This document shows, piece by piece, positions 63,836 to 64,000 of a DNA stretch of 64,000 nucleotides; the stretch's first letter is position 1; the number at the start of each line of letters is the position of its first letter. Both the position numbers and the translations under genes were made by a program. Below the pieces are notes generated by a model. The model was not told the origin of the DNA and made no database searches. It was given only the letters and a program-made list of their open reading frames with translations. Source of the stretch: Bauldia sp. (GTDB taxonomy: Bacteria; Pseudomonadota; Alphaproteobacteria; Rhizobiales; Kaistiaceae); NCBI GenBank assembly GCA_028284325.1, contig JANQRX010000003.1:186001-250000 (forward strand). The letters run 5' to 3'.

Positions 63836-64000
63836 ATGGAGAAGCGCTCGGTCACGGTTCCGAGCGCCGCCGATGGTGCGCGTCTCGACGCGTTCCTGGC
63901 CGGCGCCCTGCCCGATCTGTCGCGTAACCGCCTGAAAAACCTGATCCTCGGCGGACATGTCGCGATCGGGCGCGCGACGATAGTGGAGCCCCGCCGGCCG
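63836..64000 (+). CDS. RluA-type pseudouridine synthase (partial, N-terminus)
   Basis: The first 55 codons only; the gene continues past the right edge. EKRSVTVPSAADGARLDAFL and AGALPDLSRNRLKNLILGGH are the S4 RNA-binding domain that opens RluA/RluC/RluD-family rRNA pseudouridine synthases. The catalytic RLDKxTSG motif would lie beyond the window, so the exact paralogue and target uridine cannot be told. Confidence 0.8.
   Translation, partial: MEKRSVTVPSAADGARLDAFLAGALPDLSRNRLKNLILGGHVAIGRATIVEPRRP

Overview
The window is a high-GC chromosomal segment of an alphaproteobacterium, most like the Rhodospirillales or related deep lineages. The strongest evidence is a near-complete set of alphaproteobacterial cell-cycle regulators (SciP, CtrA, ChpT, DivK, PleD) together with EipA (DUF1134) and a FliJ-like protein. 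The gene order pyrB-pyrC'-plsY-dprA ... topA ... rnr-DUF983 ... rpmG-pleD-divK also fits. No phage integrase, transposase, rRNA or CRISPR array was seen. Two tRNAs are present: elongator tRNA-Met(CAT) and tRNA-Glu(CTC).

Region 1 to 7.2 kb is a catabolic patch that looks different from the rest. One sampled 60-base line (6601-6660) has 27 G/C, against 45 in a core line (14281-14340). It holds the start of an ABC-transporter solute-binding protein, a broken short-chain dehydrogenase and its intact relative, RidA, two PLP-dependent amino-acid lyases or deaminases of different folds, an SMP-30 lactonase, an AraD1/FAH-fold enzyme and the stub of an M20 deacylase. Two matching TGTATCG operators suggest one shared regulator. 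The patch ends at tRNA-Met.

Region 7.7 to 11.5 kb is a tight three-gene operon: a MerA-like flavin disulfide reductase, a cysteine-rich radical SAM enzyme of the tetraether-lipid-synthase (MJ0619/Tes) type, and a cysteine-containing methyltransferase. I regard it as the best candidate here for an undescribed system. A DUF2157/GDYXXLXY membrane pair, glmM, a sulfotransferase, an N-acetylglucosamine-kinase-like ATPase and mnmA follow.

Region 18 to 33 kb is core housekeeping: sciP, ruvX, an AidB-like acyl-CoA dehydrogenase on a TTG start, pyrB with a catalytically degenerate dihydroorotase, plsY, dprA, topA, a TetR-controlled SRPBCC operon with a perfect 20-base operator, rnr, DUF983, an exported SMP-30 protein and rpmG. 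Region 33.7 to 39 kb is the cell-cycle block, with a cluster of five GANTC sites and a TTAACCAT box upstream of ctrA.

Region 39 to 64 kb is mixed. It holds a membrane-anchored coiled-coil protein, a solitary HicA-like toxin facing a secreted caspase fused to 14 WD40 repeats, a PepSY/response regulator/histidine kinase unit, an acyl-CoA synthetase, malate synthase G with a coupled SRPBCC protein, and an aldo/keto reductase. A biotin-type locus follows, with a compact acyl-CoA ligase and a thiolase convergent with bioM-bioN-bioY. A very long secreted DUF11-repeat protein, a GST, tRNA-Glu and the first codons of an RluA-type pseudouridine synthase close the window.
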